This document shows positions 1 through 12,144 of a DNA stretch of 64,000 nt, piece by piece. The position numbers were made by a program, and so were the translations under genes. Origin of the DNA: Microstegium vimineum. Lineage: Eukaryota > Streptophyta > Magnoliopsida > Poales > Poaceae. The notes under the pieces are model-generated. The model did not search any database. It worked only from the letters and a program-made list of their open reading frames with translations, and was not told where the DNA came from. The stretch's first letter is position 1. Every line of letters starts with the position of its first letter. Location: the NCBI GenBank assembly GCA_022036555.1, contig CM039140.1, positions 2,020,574-2,084,573 on the forward strand. The letters run 5' to 3'.

Positions 1-330
1 TGTATTTTTGTCAGTTTATTAAAACAACACATTCGTTCAATTTAATGGTACAATTTAATGGTACGTAATGGCTTTTGTAATTTATAGAGGACCCGTATGT
101 CTGGCACAACCATGTTTGCACCTTTTTAAATTTAAAAATGTAATATATATAAATGATTAAGGAGTTATGGAGAATGTAACTATATCTTTTTAAATATAAA
201 AGTGTTTCATCTATTATGTATAGACTCAAATACAAGTGTGTAAAAGCTAAACTCTATGAAAATAAATTGATTGTTTTTTATAGCATTCCCTGAATAAAAC
301 CGTAGCGTTAGCACGAATAAATATACTAGT
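1..330 (-). repeat. Dispersed AT-rich repeat, inverted copy of 22915-23210
   Basis: Read on the minus strand this stretch matches the plus strand of 22915-23210 over most of its length. It starts at a shared TAGTATATTT..CGTGCTAACGCTACGG block and continues through shared GGGAATGCT, GTATTTGA and TAGTTACATTCTCC blocks, with scattered substitutions. No coding potential is visible. The class is unknown: no TIR, poly(A) tail or LTR end could be defined, and this copy may run off the left edge of the window. Confidence 0.6.
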
Positions 331-3300
331 TATAATAGAGGTGACCTGCTTGCGTGCATGCATATGTTCATAATTATTATTCTTTCACGTCTCTATTGTG
401 TATTCTCTCCATACAAAACTATTTAACTTTTTAAAAATTTCAGACAGATGACGATGACGCATGCACCCACTTTTACTTTCCTTTCTCGAAGAATGTCACC
501 TGGATTTGGCAAAAATACGCATGCGCCCATAATTAGCAGAAGGCGGTCTTCCATATTTTTGTATAATGTTAGATGGATTTAAAATCTCAGAATTTTATTT
601 ATTTTAGGGAGTAGGGAATATTCCCAAATACTTTAGAAGCATTCCTGTATTTGTGTATGTATTGCTACTAATGCTATATACACAACCAATTCATTCATGT
701 CAGAAGTACTTGGTGGTCTCGACATGGCACACGATCTTTAAGAAGTTCCTATGGTCACTATTTGCTACTAAAATATATTAAAGTAAAGTACTGTATTATT
801 TTCAATGTAGATTTCCACACATCTAATATTTTACAAGCTGTTAATAGGCACAATTTCATAAGTTTTGCCATATCTGATCCTACTATGTGAACAAGTACTA
901 TAGTATAAAATTATAGGAGTAGGTAATTTATCTTGCTAATATGTGTGTTGTGTGCATAGAGATAGAGCGCAAAGTGTCCCATCATGCTGAATTTTACCAT
1001 AGATACTCCCTCTATTCTAAATTACAAAATGTTATAGCGCTTTCTAGATATATAGATTTTGCTATGCATTTAGAGAAACTCCAAGAGATTTTTCTTAATT
1101 TAAAGGAATAATGATTTTGGTGAAAAATACCTTTCAACACCCTCTGTAATTGAATCTCCAAATATAGGCATTGTCTATTCCGGGTTTACTAGCCAAAGAT
1201 GAAGAGTCGAGAATAGCTTTCTAAAGTGTGTACAAGATATAAAAACTAGTAGAAGGTACAAAGATACAAAAAATGATTTTTACTTGAATTGCTCTCAAGA
1301 TGATGATTTTAAAAGTAAATATTAGAAATATTAGAAACTCTTAGATATGATCTTAGATATACATCACTTCTAAATATATAGTTAAAATAGTGTATCTAGA
1401 AAAGCTAAAATTAATTTTAAATGAAATAAGTACTCACTCCAACTCTGAATAAATCAATTTTTAAAATTCATACTAGTCAAACTTTTGAAGTTTGACTATT
1501 TTTATAAAAAATAGTGACAATATCTATGATATAAAATGAGCATCTTATAAAAATATATTCTATGATAAATTTAATGATTTCAATTTGATACATAAATCTT
1601 AACATTTTCTTCTAGAAATTCAATCAAAGTTTTAAAAAATTAAGTTAATATAACTTTAAAAATCTATTTAGTGAAGAACATAGAGAATATATTATAACAC
1701 GACCAACAAATAAATATGGTCATGAGGAGAGAAGACAGCTAGAATTTCAAGAAGCTAGAGCGACTGAAAGCACAACGATTCATTGAGGTAGCTATTAGCT
1801 AGCTAGTGTGTGGGTACGTTCACATGCATGCAAAGAGGCAGGTAGTTATAATAGTGGTTGCCTGTTGGGGAGCAGTACGGGGGTGCACGGTCTCCACAAG
1901 GCGGTTTAGTAGATGATTTTTACGCCTCCTAAGAGCATCTTCAACAGATGTGGTATAATAAATAGCTAAATTATAAAGTTTTAGCTCTTTTGTAAAATAT
2001 AGAAGTTTTAAAAAAAGAAGAGTTTTCCAATAAACTTGTTATTTCTCATTTTATATATTTCACAAGATGGCAAGCCAGGTTCGCTTGCTATTTATGTCCA
2101 ACGGGATTTTAGATATAACATACTTGATATTATACAAAACCAAATAGAAGATCTGTTGGAGTTCAATTTTCCCCGTAAAAATGTAAATATACAATACAGA
2201 ACAAGAATAGCATATCTCTTTGAGATGCTCTAAGGCGTCTAGGGTTTTTTCTGTTATTGTGAGAACTGATAAGTTGAGTTGATAAGTTAAATGATCAAAC
2301 TAATATATAATAATTCGTTAACTAATATTATTTTCTTTTTATATAGCCATATTATTATACCAATGAGATTTCCTTTGAATTTAATATTATGTCACATCAA
2401 CAGATTTAATAACTTTGTGTGATAGTTTTGAGGGGAAAGATCGAAGCTTCGTAGAGTTTTATTCCATTGTCACACTTAGGGACAATTTGTTTCCGTGCCA
2501 TGTCCCACCACAGGTAAAGTTCGGCGGCCACAGATAAAAGGCTGGTGTTGGTGCTCGCCCTATGATGCGGCCACCATAGTTTTTCCGCGCACTATTATGT
2601 GGCCGACATGGCGGCTAAAAAGCTCACCACAAACTGTGATATGGGGTCTTATGTGGTGGTAGTCTTTGGCCGGGAAGCAAACATGCTCTTATTACCAACA
2701 CAAAAATTGATGTGGCAGCCTTGGTAACCACGCCATGAAACTCACAACTAAGATTGACCTTAATTATAATAATAAGTTAAAAATAACATCAAGGTTGAAC
2801 TGTTTGGCTGCGGTTTTATACTCCAAGGGTTAGAGCAACTCTAACAACCTCTTTATATCCTCCTTAGTATGAGAATGTAGTTTTTTTTGGTAAAAAAACT
2901 CTCCAATGACTTCTTTGTATGAATCATCAAATATTACCATTCTCTATTCTAAATTTCTCGTTAGTTAAAGATAAATAGCGGGATTGACTCTCTAGAGTGT
3001 ACAAAAGAAATAGAAAACATGTTAGAAGATAAAGATATACGGAGTATATAGGTAACAGTTTTTATGCAAATTATTCTTGGAGATGCTCTTTTTAACTCCA
3101 CTTTGTAAGAAAATACACTAATCATTTCTAGACAAAGGTTGAAGGATTTGTAACCAGATCTCTCGCTGTGATTATAAATCGGACAAAGAGACATGACTAC
3201 AGTCTACTCCAATACAGGCCATGGCGCCATGCTTTCTATACTGACCATGCATGTCCGTACATGAAACACTGTTGTCTATCATGTGCCGTACAGTATATCT

Positions 3301-3763
3301 CCTACAAAAAGGATCACGGCTACGTGTACACATGACTTCGTTCTTCAAATCCTAGCACGAAAAATTTCGTTGGTTGAAAAAGGCAGAAGGATGTGGTCCT
3401 GAACTCCTGATTGCCTGGAAATGTGATTCTATTGATAGGGGAGTGCTAGGGCATGGGTACTCGTAGCATTTTTGTTGCGTTCATTAATTTGTCAAGTAAA
3501 ATGCTGTACATACAAAGGAAATATCCGCTGCATATAGCACTTGATGACAGGTCACCGGTTACATATAATTTATAATATACAAATTTATAACAAAGTAAAT
3601 ACATATTTTGATTCAAAAAAAGTAAATACATATTTACTATAATTGTGTTACTATACATGAGATATTTATCATAACGTTATAGTAACCCACAGTAAGAAGT
3701 TACTACAATCTCATAAATTAGCATAATAATTATCGTAATTCAAAGTTGCTACAAAATAAGCTA
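331..3763. other. AT-rich intergenic DNA with degenerate MITE remnants
   Basis: No gene is recognisable. Position 1006 onward begins with a CTCCCTCTATTCTAAATTA block typical of a Stowaway-like MITE end, but no matching partner end was found, so it is a fragment. Around 2470-2695 a stretch opens with TTTGTTTCCGTGCC and closes with GGCCGGGAAGCAAACAT, a worn inverted pair suggesting a second degenerate MITE. Everything else is low-complexity A/T sequence with short reading frames that lack domains or splice context. Confidence 0.5.
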
Positions 3764-4022
3764 CTCCCTCTGTCTCAAGATATAAGGCACAATTTGACTT
3801 GGTGCGGTCTTTAAGATCATACTTTAATCGTTAATTTATACCATTACATGTAATTTATGGCAACAACAAAAGTATCATTAGATAGTATTTAGAAAGATAA
3901 ATCTAATGTTATGACTATTGTACTATAATTTTTTTATATATTATTATATTAATTATTGGTCAAAGATAATCAAGTTTGAATTTTTAAATACATGAATGCC
4001 TTATATCCTGAGACGGAGAGAG
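3764..4022. mobile_element. Stowaway-like MITE with TA target duplication
   Basis: The left end reads CTCCCTCTGTCTCAAGATAT and the reverse complement of the right end reads CTCTCTCCGTCTCAGGATAT, giving about 25-bp imperfect terminal inverted repeats. TA dinucleotides lie directly outside at 3762-3763 and 4023-4024, as expected for Tc1/mariner-derived Stowaway elements. The 259-bp interior is A/T-rich and non-coding, in the usual size range. It would have been mobilised in trans by a mariner-like transposase not present in this window. Confidence 0.9.
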
Positions 4023-4820
4023 TATTATAAAACCAGTTGCAAATCATTATATAAATATATATATATATATTAATGTAGTCTGTAAATTTTGTGAGATTTA
4101 AAATATTTTTACTTGGGACAAAACTAGAATATCAAGTTTTTTTTAAAGAGGGGGTAAAGTCATTGTGTATTGGTCTGTTTGCTAAACACCAGGGATTGCA
4201 AACTAGGGTTATTTAGACTGGATTAGATAACAAAGTGCTCAATATTTTAGTTGATGGTTTGATTTGCTAGACCATCGGCATATCCAAATTCTAAAAGAAT
4301 AGATTTTGTTTTTATTCAGAACTACATCAATAATTTAATGTTGAAAAATCATTAATATTTTGAGAAAAGTTAATAATCCAAAGGCATGTAGTAATACATA
4401 TATATATTTTATATTGTGACAAAATCTTGGACGGAAAAGCATAATTGTGATGGGATACGAAATCCTGGACGAGAACCAATGGAACAAGAAACAAAAGAGG
4501 TTTTCGAAAAAATAAGATTTTTTAATGTTTACTTGTATCTTTTTGTATTTGGGTTATAATTCCTATCCTAATTATCCCCATAAGAGGGATTTATTAGATC
4601 AGGATTTATAACTATGTAGGTTACCTTAACCTATGTCTAGAAAAAAAGATGCATGAACGGAAAATGAAGACATAAGTCTTACAAACCTATTACTTATATT
4701 TTATTCTTTTTATTTAATTTTTAAAAAATAATCTTTTATTGATCATAACATCGATTATAATATAAGTTAGTATTGGTAATTATATATGCTTTCTTTGTTA
4801 TTACATGTTTGATTTGTTCC

Positions 4821-6368
4821 TGAAAGGGTCAAGATGCTCAAGAGGGGGGTGAATTGGGCTTATTTCAAATTTCTAAAGCAAATATGAAATCCTAAACAAA
4901 TGTCAATCACCCCGTGCCTAGCGATTGTATGCCTTAGATTATGAAAGTGGTAGCAAGTCAAGGAATGGAAGAACACCCTACACAATTCTAGTATGAATTA
5001 AGAACAAGTGTAGAATGTAAAGAACTAGGGAGAAAGATTCTTGACACGATGATGTTTTGCCGAGGTATCGAGGATTCGACACTCCCCCCTAGTCCTTGTT
5101 GGAGCACCTCACAAGGTATTGCTCCCCCTCAATCCCGCACAAGGGATGAGTGCTCTTTACGGGCTGGTTCTTCGCCACTCCGGCTCGGTGAACCGCCCAC
5201 AACCGATCACAAGTCGATGAAGAAGGGCCGCCAACAATCCTCCCGGCGATCACCTTCCTCCAAGCACCACCGGACCATCTAGGTGATGTCGATTACCAAG
5301 AGTAACAAGCCTTGATCTTCACTTGACTCACTCAAGCCTCACAACTAGAGTGGATGCACACTTGATCTCTTGAATGAACTAGAGAAGAAGATGGATGGAT
5401 GGATTCGCAAACCACGCTCTCTCTCTAGGGCTCTTGCTCTCTTCTCAACCTTCTCAAGGAACTCACCAACTCAAATGAGCAAAGGCCCGGTGGGAAGGCA
5501 AGGGGTGGAGTTGAAATACTCCCCCACACACTCAGCCCGAGGGCTGAGAAAAACAGACAATTTAAGTTGGCGACGGATGCTCCGTCTCTATGCGACGGAC
5601 GCTCCATCGCTAGGCGACGGACGCTCCATCGCTAGCCCCAACGGCTAGTTCCTATTCACGTCAGCAGGTGACGGACGCTCCATCGTTTGGCGACGGACGC
5701 TGCCTCGCAGCGTCTGGCGCCAACTGGCTGCTCTTGGGTTTCTGGAAAAATATTCTCGGACGCTCGCCAGCGTCCGACGCCCTGTCGACAGACGCGTCCG
5801 TCGAAAATCAGGCGATTCTGGAAATCTCCGTTACGCCAACCGACGTAGCCAGGGTTTCACCCCAGCGTCCGTCGCTAGCATCTGGCGCGCCAGACAGCGT
5901 CCGACGTCTCTGGTCGTAGCATCCGACGTCCAGAAAAGCTCTCTCTCAACTTCGGTTTTCGTCGTGATGAATATGGAAGTTGTTCTAGGCTATGTTACGG
6001 TCACCATAGGCTTTCTTAGAGCTAAGGCTATCAAGTGTGCACCACACCTAAGTCGTGAAGCTCTCCTAACTCAAACTACTAATCTAGACCCCTCTTGATA
6101 GTACGGTCAAAAGATCAAATAGAAGCCCTATCTATACTAAGTGTCCTTCATCTCCTTATGACACCTAGACCTATCACTCTAGGGTCTTCATCATGTCTCT
6201 TTGAAATCCGAAACGATATCCATCTTGAGGACTTAGTGATAACCATTGATGCACATTCTTATTGATCACTATGGCTAAGCTACGCATAGCCTCTTTAAAA
6301 CACACATTAGTCATAATAATTTTTTACTTGTCGTTAATCACCAAAACTAATAGGGTCATGATTCTTCA
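4821..6368 (-). mobile_element. Solo LTR, family D, copy 1
   Basis: This 1548-bp unit begins TGAAAGGGTCAAGATG, ends GATTCTTCA (TG..CA), and is flanked by perfect 5-bp duplications GTTCC at 4816-4820 and 6369-6373. No internal retroviral-like coding region, primer-binding site or second LTR follows, so it is a solo LTR left by recombination between two LTRs. It is the reverse-orientation sister of 43520-45021. Orientation is inferred from that copy, which carries a TATA-like CTATTTATAG on the plus strand; here the equivalent site has decayed to TTGAAATA. The middle (5570-5930) is dense in GACGGACGCT-type motifs. Reading frames inside it are not genes. Confidence 0.88.
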
Positions 6369-6921
6369 GTTCCCCTCATTCAATTGTTGTATATCAATCT
6401 GTTTTCGCATCAATTTAACATATCCTAGGTATAGCCACCATTTAATTGACCATCAATCGTCATTGTTGGAGGATTGTACTATGTATTAGTCGCCACTTCA
6501 TGCATGATTAGTTTTAAACCGTTGTTAGCCTTGAGAGGCATTGAGGAGAAGAATTGATCTATTTTTTTATTTATAGGCTCCCAACGAAAGTGCATGAGTT
6601 TGTCTTTGATCTCGTTGGTCGCCTAGTTTTAATTTATAATTATCGTTATGAGCCATATCAGAATAGAATTCGTATTGAAAAACTATTTTGTAAGGAAACG
6701 AATCGGCTAAGGAAAATATAATATGCTTACCTTTCGTCATGAGCCATGTCTGAATAGGATTCACATAGAAATTTGTTTTTTTAAAACAAATAATTGACTA
6801 GGAAAAAATATAATATATTTTTGATACCTTATCTATTAACAATAGAAAAGAAAATAGTCTGGGTTGGCCTCCGGTTGTTTCCGAGCCCGGGTCACATACA
6901 CGACCCAATATGTTTTGGAAT
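6369..6921. other. AT-rich repeat DNA
   Basis: No gene is seen. Two related blocks, near 6649 and 6737 (ATGAGCCATATCAGAATAG and ATGAGCCATGTCTGAATAG), suggest a local duplication. Similar blocks recur at 62270 and 63600, tying this stretch to the dispersed family that fills 61.2-64.0 kb. Confidence 0.45.
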
Positions 6922-8282
6922 AAGACTTTATGTCATTCTAGATCTAGACAAGAGCTATTCAAACTTGTATGAAAACGGGTTATATATACAAGTCCAGAAA
7001 GAAGATACTCTACATTGTCTGGTTGTTAGAGGGAGACGGATAAAAAATGACCAAAATTTTTGCCTCTTCGTTATTAGGTATAGATATAGATTAGATAGGG
7101 TTATAACAAAAATAGGAGAAAGTTTGCATCTTTATTATTAGATATATATATATAGATATAGATATAGATATAGACTATGTAGGGTCATAAAAAATAGAAA
7201 GAATTTTGCATCTTTATTATTAGGTATAAAGTATAGATTATTAATTAATAATTATATGTATAATAATTTTTTATTATAGTCATGCATAGATATAAATATA
7301 ATGTTAATATATATTAAGGTATAAACATAGATATGTTAGGTATAGATAGAGAATAGACACAGAGGGTTCACGTATTATAAAAAACAAAGCCTATGAGAAA
7401 AGAAGAAAGAAAATAATGGAGCACGAAAAAATTGGAAAGTCTATCATATATATCTGAGAAAAAATGATGGGAGAAAAAGTTGGACGCGAAAACGGTAGTA
7501 TAAGAGATAACGTAGGAACATAAGGATAGTTTATCAATCTACTTTATCTTTTTAAATTTTTATTTAAAATAGAATTCCAATTCAATTTATTAGTAACGAA
7601 ATGACTTACTAAGACTTTATGTAATTCTAGAGCTAGACAAGAGCTATTCAAACTTGTATAAAAACGGGTTATATATACAAGTCCGGAAAGAAGATACTCT
7701 ACATCGTCGGGTTGTTAGAGGGAGACGGACAAAAACTTGCCGAAATTTTTGCCTCTTCATTATTAGGTATAGATATAGATTAGGTAGGGTCATAACAAAA
7801 ATAGGAAGAAATTTTGCATCTTTATCATTAGATATAGATATAGATATAGACTAGGTAGGGTCATAAAAAATAGGAAGAAATTTTGCATCTTTATTATTAG
7901 GTATAGAGTATAGATTATTAATTAATAAATATATGTATAATAATTTTTTTTATTAGAGTCATGTATAGATATAAATATAATGTTAAAATATATTAAGGTA
8001 TAAGCATATATATGTTAGGTATAGATAGAGAATAGACACAGAGGGTTCAAGTATTATAAAAACAAATCCTAGGAGAAAAAAAGAAAGAAAAAATGGAGCA
8101 AGAGAAAACTGGAAAGTCTATCATATATATCTGAGAAAAAATGATGGGAGAAAAAGTTGGACGCGGAAACGGTAGTATAAGAGATAACGTAGGAACATAG
8201 GATAGTTTATGAATCTACTTTATCTTTTTAAATTTTTATTTAAAATAGAATTCCTATTCCATTTATTAGTAATGAAATGACC
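6922..8282. repeat. 689-bp direct tandem duplication
   Basis: Unit 1 (6922-7610) and unit 2 (7611 to about 8282) are collinear and highly similar. Both open with AAGACTTTATGT, share the AGAGCTATTCAAACTTGTAT block at 6951 and 7640, the TTGCCTCTTC block, an AATTAATAA tract and a closing AATGAAATGAC-like block. The period is 689 bp. The units belong to the dispersed repeat family whose copies end in TTTGCCTCTTTATTATTAGG and also occupy 61.2-64.0 kb. No coding function is apparent; the open frames at 6794-7141 and 7654-7854 are the same repeat read twice. Confidence 0.85.
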
Positions 8283-11237
8283 TATTTGGATCTTGATTCG
8301 TAGCTATTCTAGTGTTAAAATTATATATAGTCCGGACGAAAAAACTTTTGATTATCCGGTAATTAGAGGGAGATAGACAAAATAAAATAGATGAACCAAA
8401 AAAATAGTTGAAAATTTTGCCTCTTTATTATTACTAGGTATAGAAGATTAGTAAGGATCAACATCCTTTCATGTATCTTTCATACCTTGTTGATCTAATA
8501 AATGTCATGGACACAAGATTTCAAAAGGAAATAAAAAAATCGATGTTGCCAATTTGAACCTGACTACATATGCATTCATTGTTCTTAACTACCTTAACAT
8601 GCTAGTTTATGGTGTTACTCATGCATGTCTTTATGAAAAATATTTCATAGTAGGTGTTTTGGAGTAAACACCTCAATGCAATCTATACTATTATTTTTCA
8701 CAAATGCAAATTTAATTATGGCCCATTATAAGAGGCAAAAATACAATTCTAGATATGCACTAGAAGAATGAGATGTTATGTCCAAACATACGAGGAACCT
8801 ATCTACAACAAAAACATTATGTTTTTTTTTTGAAAAAAGGCCATGAACATATTTATGTTGTCCAAACATATATGAACATGGTAAATTTACAAAATTAGGA
8901 AAAGAAGGAGCTTGTAGATGACAATTCTGATGAGCTTAGTTTCCACATTTGGAACATATGCCAACTTTTGGTGATACATCCCAATGACATAATGAAAGGC
9001 GCATATGGTGACAAATAGTTAACTAAGATAGTTGAGTATCCTTACCCTTAAAGAATTTCGATTACATGCCAACCATCAATGAAGCATCACACATATAATC
9101 TACATCATTTCGATAAACATGTACCATTTCCCATGTCTTTCAAAGGATTGCAAGTCATTATATGCCTATTATTGATTAAACATAGATGAATGACCTTTAT
9201 TTTCTCTCAAATTTTGTAGTTTGATAGTATACAAATAATCATATGAAAGCTATTGGATACAATGAGCATCCATTTCCTTATAATGTTCAAAATGGATACT
9301 TCATTGATGATTGTATGCCAGCCATAAAGTGGCCCTTCGTAGAACGATATTGCCGCAACAATAAATGAGTATCCTTGTCATTGAAAAAAATAGATCGGAT
9401 ACCACAATATTATTGCACGCCACCAACTAGACGACACACCATCGAGTTAAATAGATGAGTATAAATCAGGGCCTCGGGTCATAGCATAAGGAGAAGACGG
9501 CAGAAGGCCTGAGTTAGTAGGGAGGCTAACAAACCGCACCAAACCATCGAGGTGCAGTCGTTGTTAATTTCTCTCAAGCCTCGAGGTCGTGTGGACACGG
9601 ATGAAAGTTAGGACTCAACAAGGTTAGATTTTTCCTTTCCTTTTCTTATGTATGCATATGGTTTATGCGGCAGGCTAGGGCATGTTGTGGCCTACCCAAA
9701 CATGCCATTAGATCTGGCATTTTTGAAGGTCAAAGCAAAGATTGATGTTAGACCTTGGGATGTCAACGAGAAATTCCCCATCGTGGAATGCCTCTCCAAC
9801 CCCGTCCCTTTTAAATATTGAGGGGGAGGTTTCATCCCCATCCCAATCCTTGCGTGGGATTCCATATCTGATGGGATCCCTGTCCCTAATGAATCCATGG
9901 TGTACTTAACTCAAGAAGGTGCTTGTGCTTTGCATGCATCTGCATTTGAGGCACCTGCATATGATGAATAGACCATCGGTGTGGCACGATGCTTGGGTGG
10001 GAGATAGGAGGGGCGACGAGCGGCGGTGCTTCGGCGGTAGGGCAAAGGTATCACTTTGGCCTTGAGCAAAGGCGGCACAGGGATGGGTGGGGGTAGCCAT
10101 GGACTCCCAACTTGAGGGCGGCGCACAGGCCCGGGGAGGAGGGACTAGGAAGATTCTTTTAGGGTTGAGGGAATGGACGCACGGATGGATTTCTATAGCA
10201 AATGGACGGCTCGATCAATCTATGATGAACTAGGTAAGCGAGACTTTACGGGGGACGCGTATAGAGAATATTCCCTACCCCCGGCACCGCCAGACCCAAC
10301 CAGGTTAGGTTTGTCCCCATTTAGTTTCCCGTGGGGGTAATTTTGGCCCATCGATATTCCCTAATGGGAGAATTCCCCACGACAAGTCAGAAATTGGGGC
10401 CCATTTGCCATCTCTAGTTATACTTGAACAATTTTTGTCTTGGCCCGGCCCACAACAATTACTATACATGGATTTAACATGAAAACACAAACTTAAATTT
10501 TTTAGCTTGATCTGAGGTTGGCTTGGCATATTATTTAATTATACGCACATAATTTTGGTCAAAAAAAATCCTGCCATTTTTTGGCCCTGCCTAGCCTATA
10601 AAAAAGATGGGATCTAATTAAGTGTGTGTCATAGTAATTAATTTATGCTCCTTTAGTACAAATAAAAATCTTGATTCTTAAATTGGTGGTAAAAAAACAT
10701 AAAATTGAACAACTGTGATTGGTTAAAAATAGATTTCTCCAGAATGGTCAAATATGCCCACACGAGGAGTGAGTGCTGAGTACTTGCGTGGAAAAAATTG
10801 ACAAGCCAGCCGTGGCATTCCTGGAGTATTCGTTACAGAGGGGGACCAAAGGTTGGCGCTTGCCCCCATACAATCAACAAGACAACAAAAGAGAGGGGGT
10901 AAGAGAAAGAAAGCACTCGAGTAGTGTCGAAATATATAAAAAATAAATTTAGTTGGTGTAGGATAGGACAGGCCGCAGAAAAAACACTCATTTTCCTGAC
11001 TCAGCTCTCTCTCTCTAGCAAGTCTCGGCCTTTTTCCCCTCGCTCCAAAAGCAAATACTACACGCGCTCTCTCTTGATGTCTTGATGAGCTGCTGCTGTT
11101 AATGGTACAGCCAGCCAGCCCCGCCTTTGGCTTGGTGGAGAACCAGATGCCTTTGATGTGTGAGTGGTTGGTGTTTCCTTCTCTCTCCTTTAATCCTTTT
11201 TTTTTCTTGCAACAATTTATTTCTTCTTCACCTCTAT
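8283..11237. other. Intergenic DNA upstream of the zinc-finger gene
   Basis: A partial third copy of the neighbouring repeat ends near 8450 (TTTGCCTCTTTATTATTACT). From 8450 to 9660 I recognise nothing. Between 9750 and 10440 are blocks such as GAATTCCCCACGAC and GAGAAATTCCCCATCG in opposing orientation, possibly a decayed TIR element. From about 10720 the sequence becomes unique and is the likely distal promoter of the downstream gene. CT-rich tracts at 11005-11075 could be part of the promoter or an early 5' UTR. Open frames at 9906-10126 show no domain. Confidence 0.4.
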
Positions 11238-11478
11238 GGCTGTGTTTATTTTCCCCAACTTTACAAGATTCTCCATTACATCTCCGTCACATCGAATCTT
11301 TAAACACATGCATAGTGTTAAATATAAGTAAAAAATAAAACTAATTACACAGTTTGTCTGTAAATCCCGAGACGAATCTTTTGAATCTAGTTACATTATA
11401 TTTGAACAACATTTATCAAATAAAGCCGAAAACACTACCGTTCTCTTTTCGCAAAATTTTCGTGAACTAAACACAGCC
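11238..11478. mobile_element. MITE in the promoter of the zinc-finger gene
   Basis: The left end GGCTGTGTTTATTTTCCC and the reverse complement of the right end, GGCTGTGTTTAGTTCACG, form terminal inverted repeats around a 241-bp non-coding interior. The interior resembles a common grass MITE family (blocks CACATCGAATCTTTAAACAC and GAGACGAATCTTTTGA). A perfect target duplication is not evident. The element lies about 300 bp upstream of the presumed 5' UTR exon boundary and so may contribute regulatory sequence. Confidence 0.7.
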
Positions 11479-11539
11479 TCATCTCTCTCTTGGGAGGAGT
11501 AGAGTATTGCAGGCAGCGTGGGACTAGAGGAGAGAGAAA

Positions 11540-11787
11540 GTGGTGGTGGTGGGATACATAGCAAGCCAACAAAAAAAATCGGCAGCCATTTCTTTCCCTT
11601 TTGCCTCGCTTCCCCCTCTTCCTCCCTCTCCTCCCCCTCCAAGCCCACAGGCAGAACCAGAAATCGAAGCCTCCATCACCGCAGAGCTCCCTCACCTTCC
11701 TCTCCGTCTGCTCGCTGCGTGGATCTACCGGCAGGATGCTCGCTCCCGCACGCGCGCCGCCCGGGGAGTGGCTGTGAAGGGGGAAAG
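11540..11787 (+). promoter_or_regulatory. Probable 5' UTR exon of the zinc-finger gene
   Basis: A pyrimidine-rich, GC-rich leader (CTTCCCCCTCTTCCTCCC and similar) typical of grass 5' UTRs ends at a good donor, GGGAAAG then GTGAGA, at 11787/11788. Short open frames here have no coding signature. The start codon is not visible downstream before the N run, so translation probably begins in an exon hidden by the assembly gap. The transcription start is not defined. Confidence 0.5.
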
Positions 11788-11850
11788 GTGAGACAACTGC
11801 CGGTGTTCTTCAGACTTCGAGCGGCTGTGATTTCCTAGGCTGTTCTCGAT

Positions 11851-11950
11851 NNNNNNNNNNNNNNNNNNNNNNNNNNNNNNNNNNNNNNNNNNNNNNNNNN
11901 NNNNNNNNNNNNNNNNNNNNNNNNNNNNNNNNNNNNNNNNNNNNNNNNNN
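11851..11950. other. Assembly gap (100 Ns)
   Basis: Exactly 100 undetermined bases, the conventional length for a gap of unknown size in scaffolded assemblies. It falls between the 5' UTR donor and the first visible coding exon of the zinc-finger gene, and probably hides the exon with the start codon. Confidence 0.97.
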
Positions 11951-12144
11951 ACATATTTTTGGAGATTTCAGTTTTGATTTGACAGCATGTTCAGTAGGTC
12001 CACGATGTTGTTTTTCTCTCTTCTTTTCAACATATTGTGGAGGATTTGAATCAGTTCGTCAAACACTATACATGCATGCTTGTTCGTCATCTAGGCAAAG
12101 TATTACCATATGCTAATGGGTCCATGTTTCTGCCACTATTTCAG

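Noticed and set aside
5370..5919. Open frames in 4821-6368
   Set aside because: They lie within a solo LTR and repeat around the GACGGACGCTCC motif; the sister copy does not preserve them.
12110..12144. ATG at 12110 as the start of the zinc-finger protein
   Set aside because: A pyrimidine tract and TTTCAG acceptor lie directly downstream, and conserved sequence begins only after it; the ATG is probably intronic.
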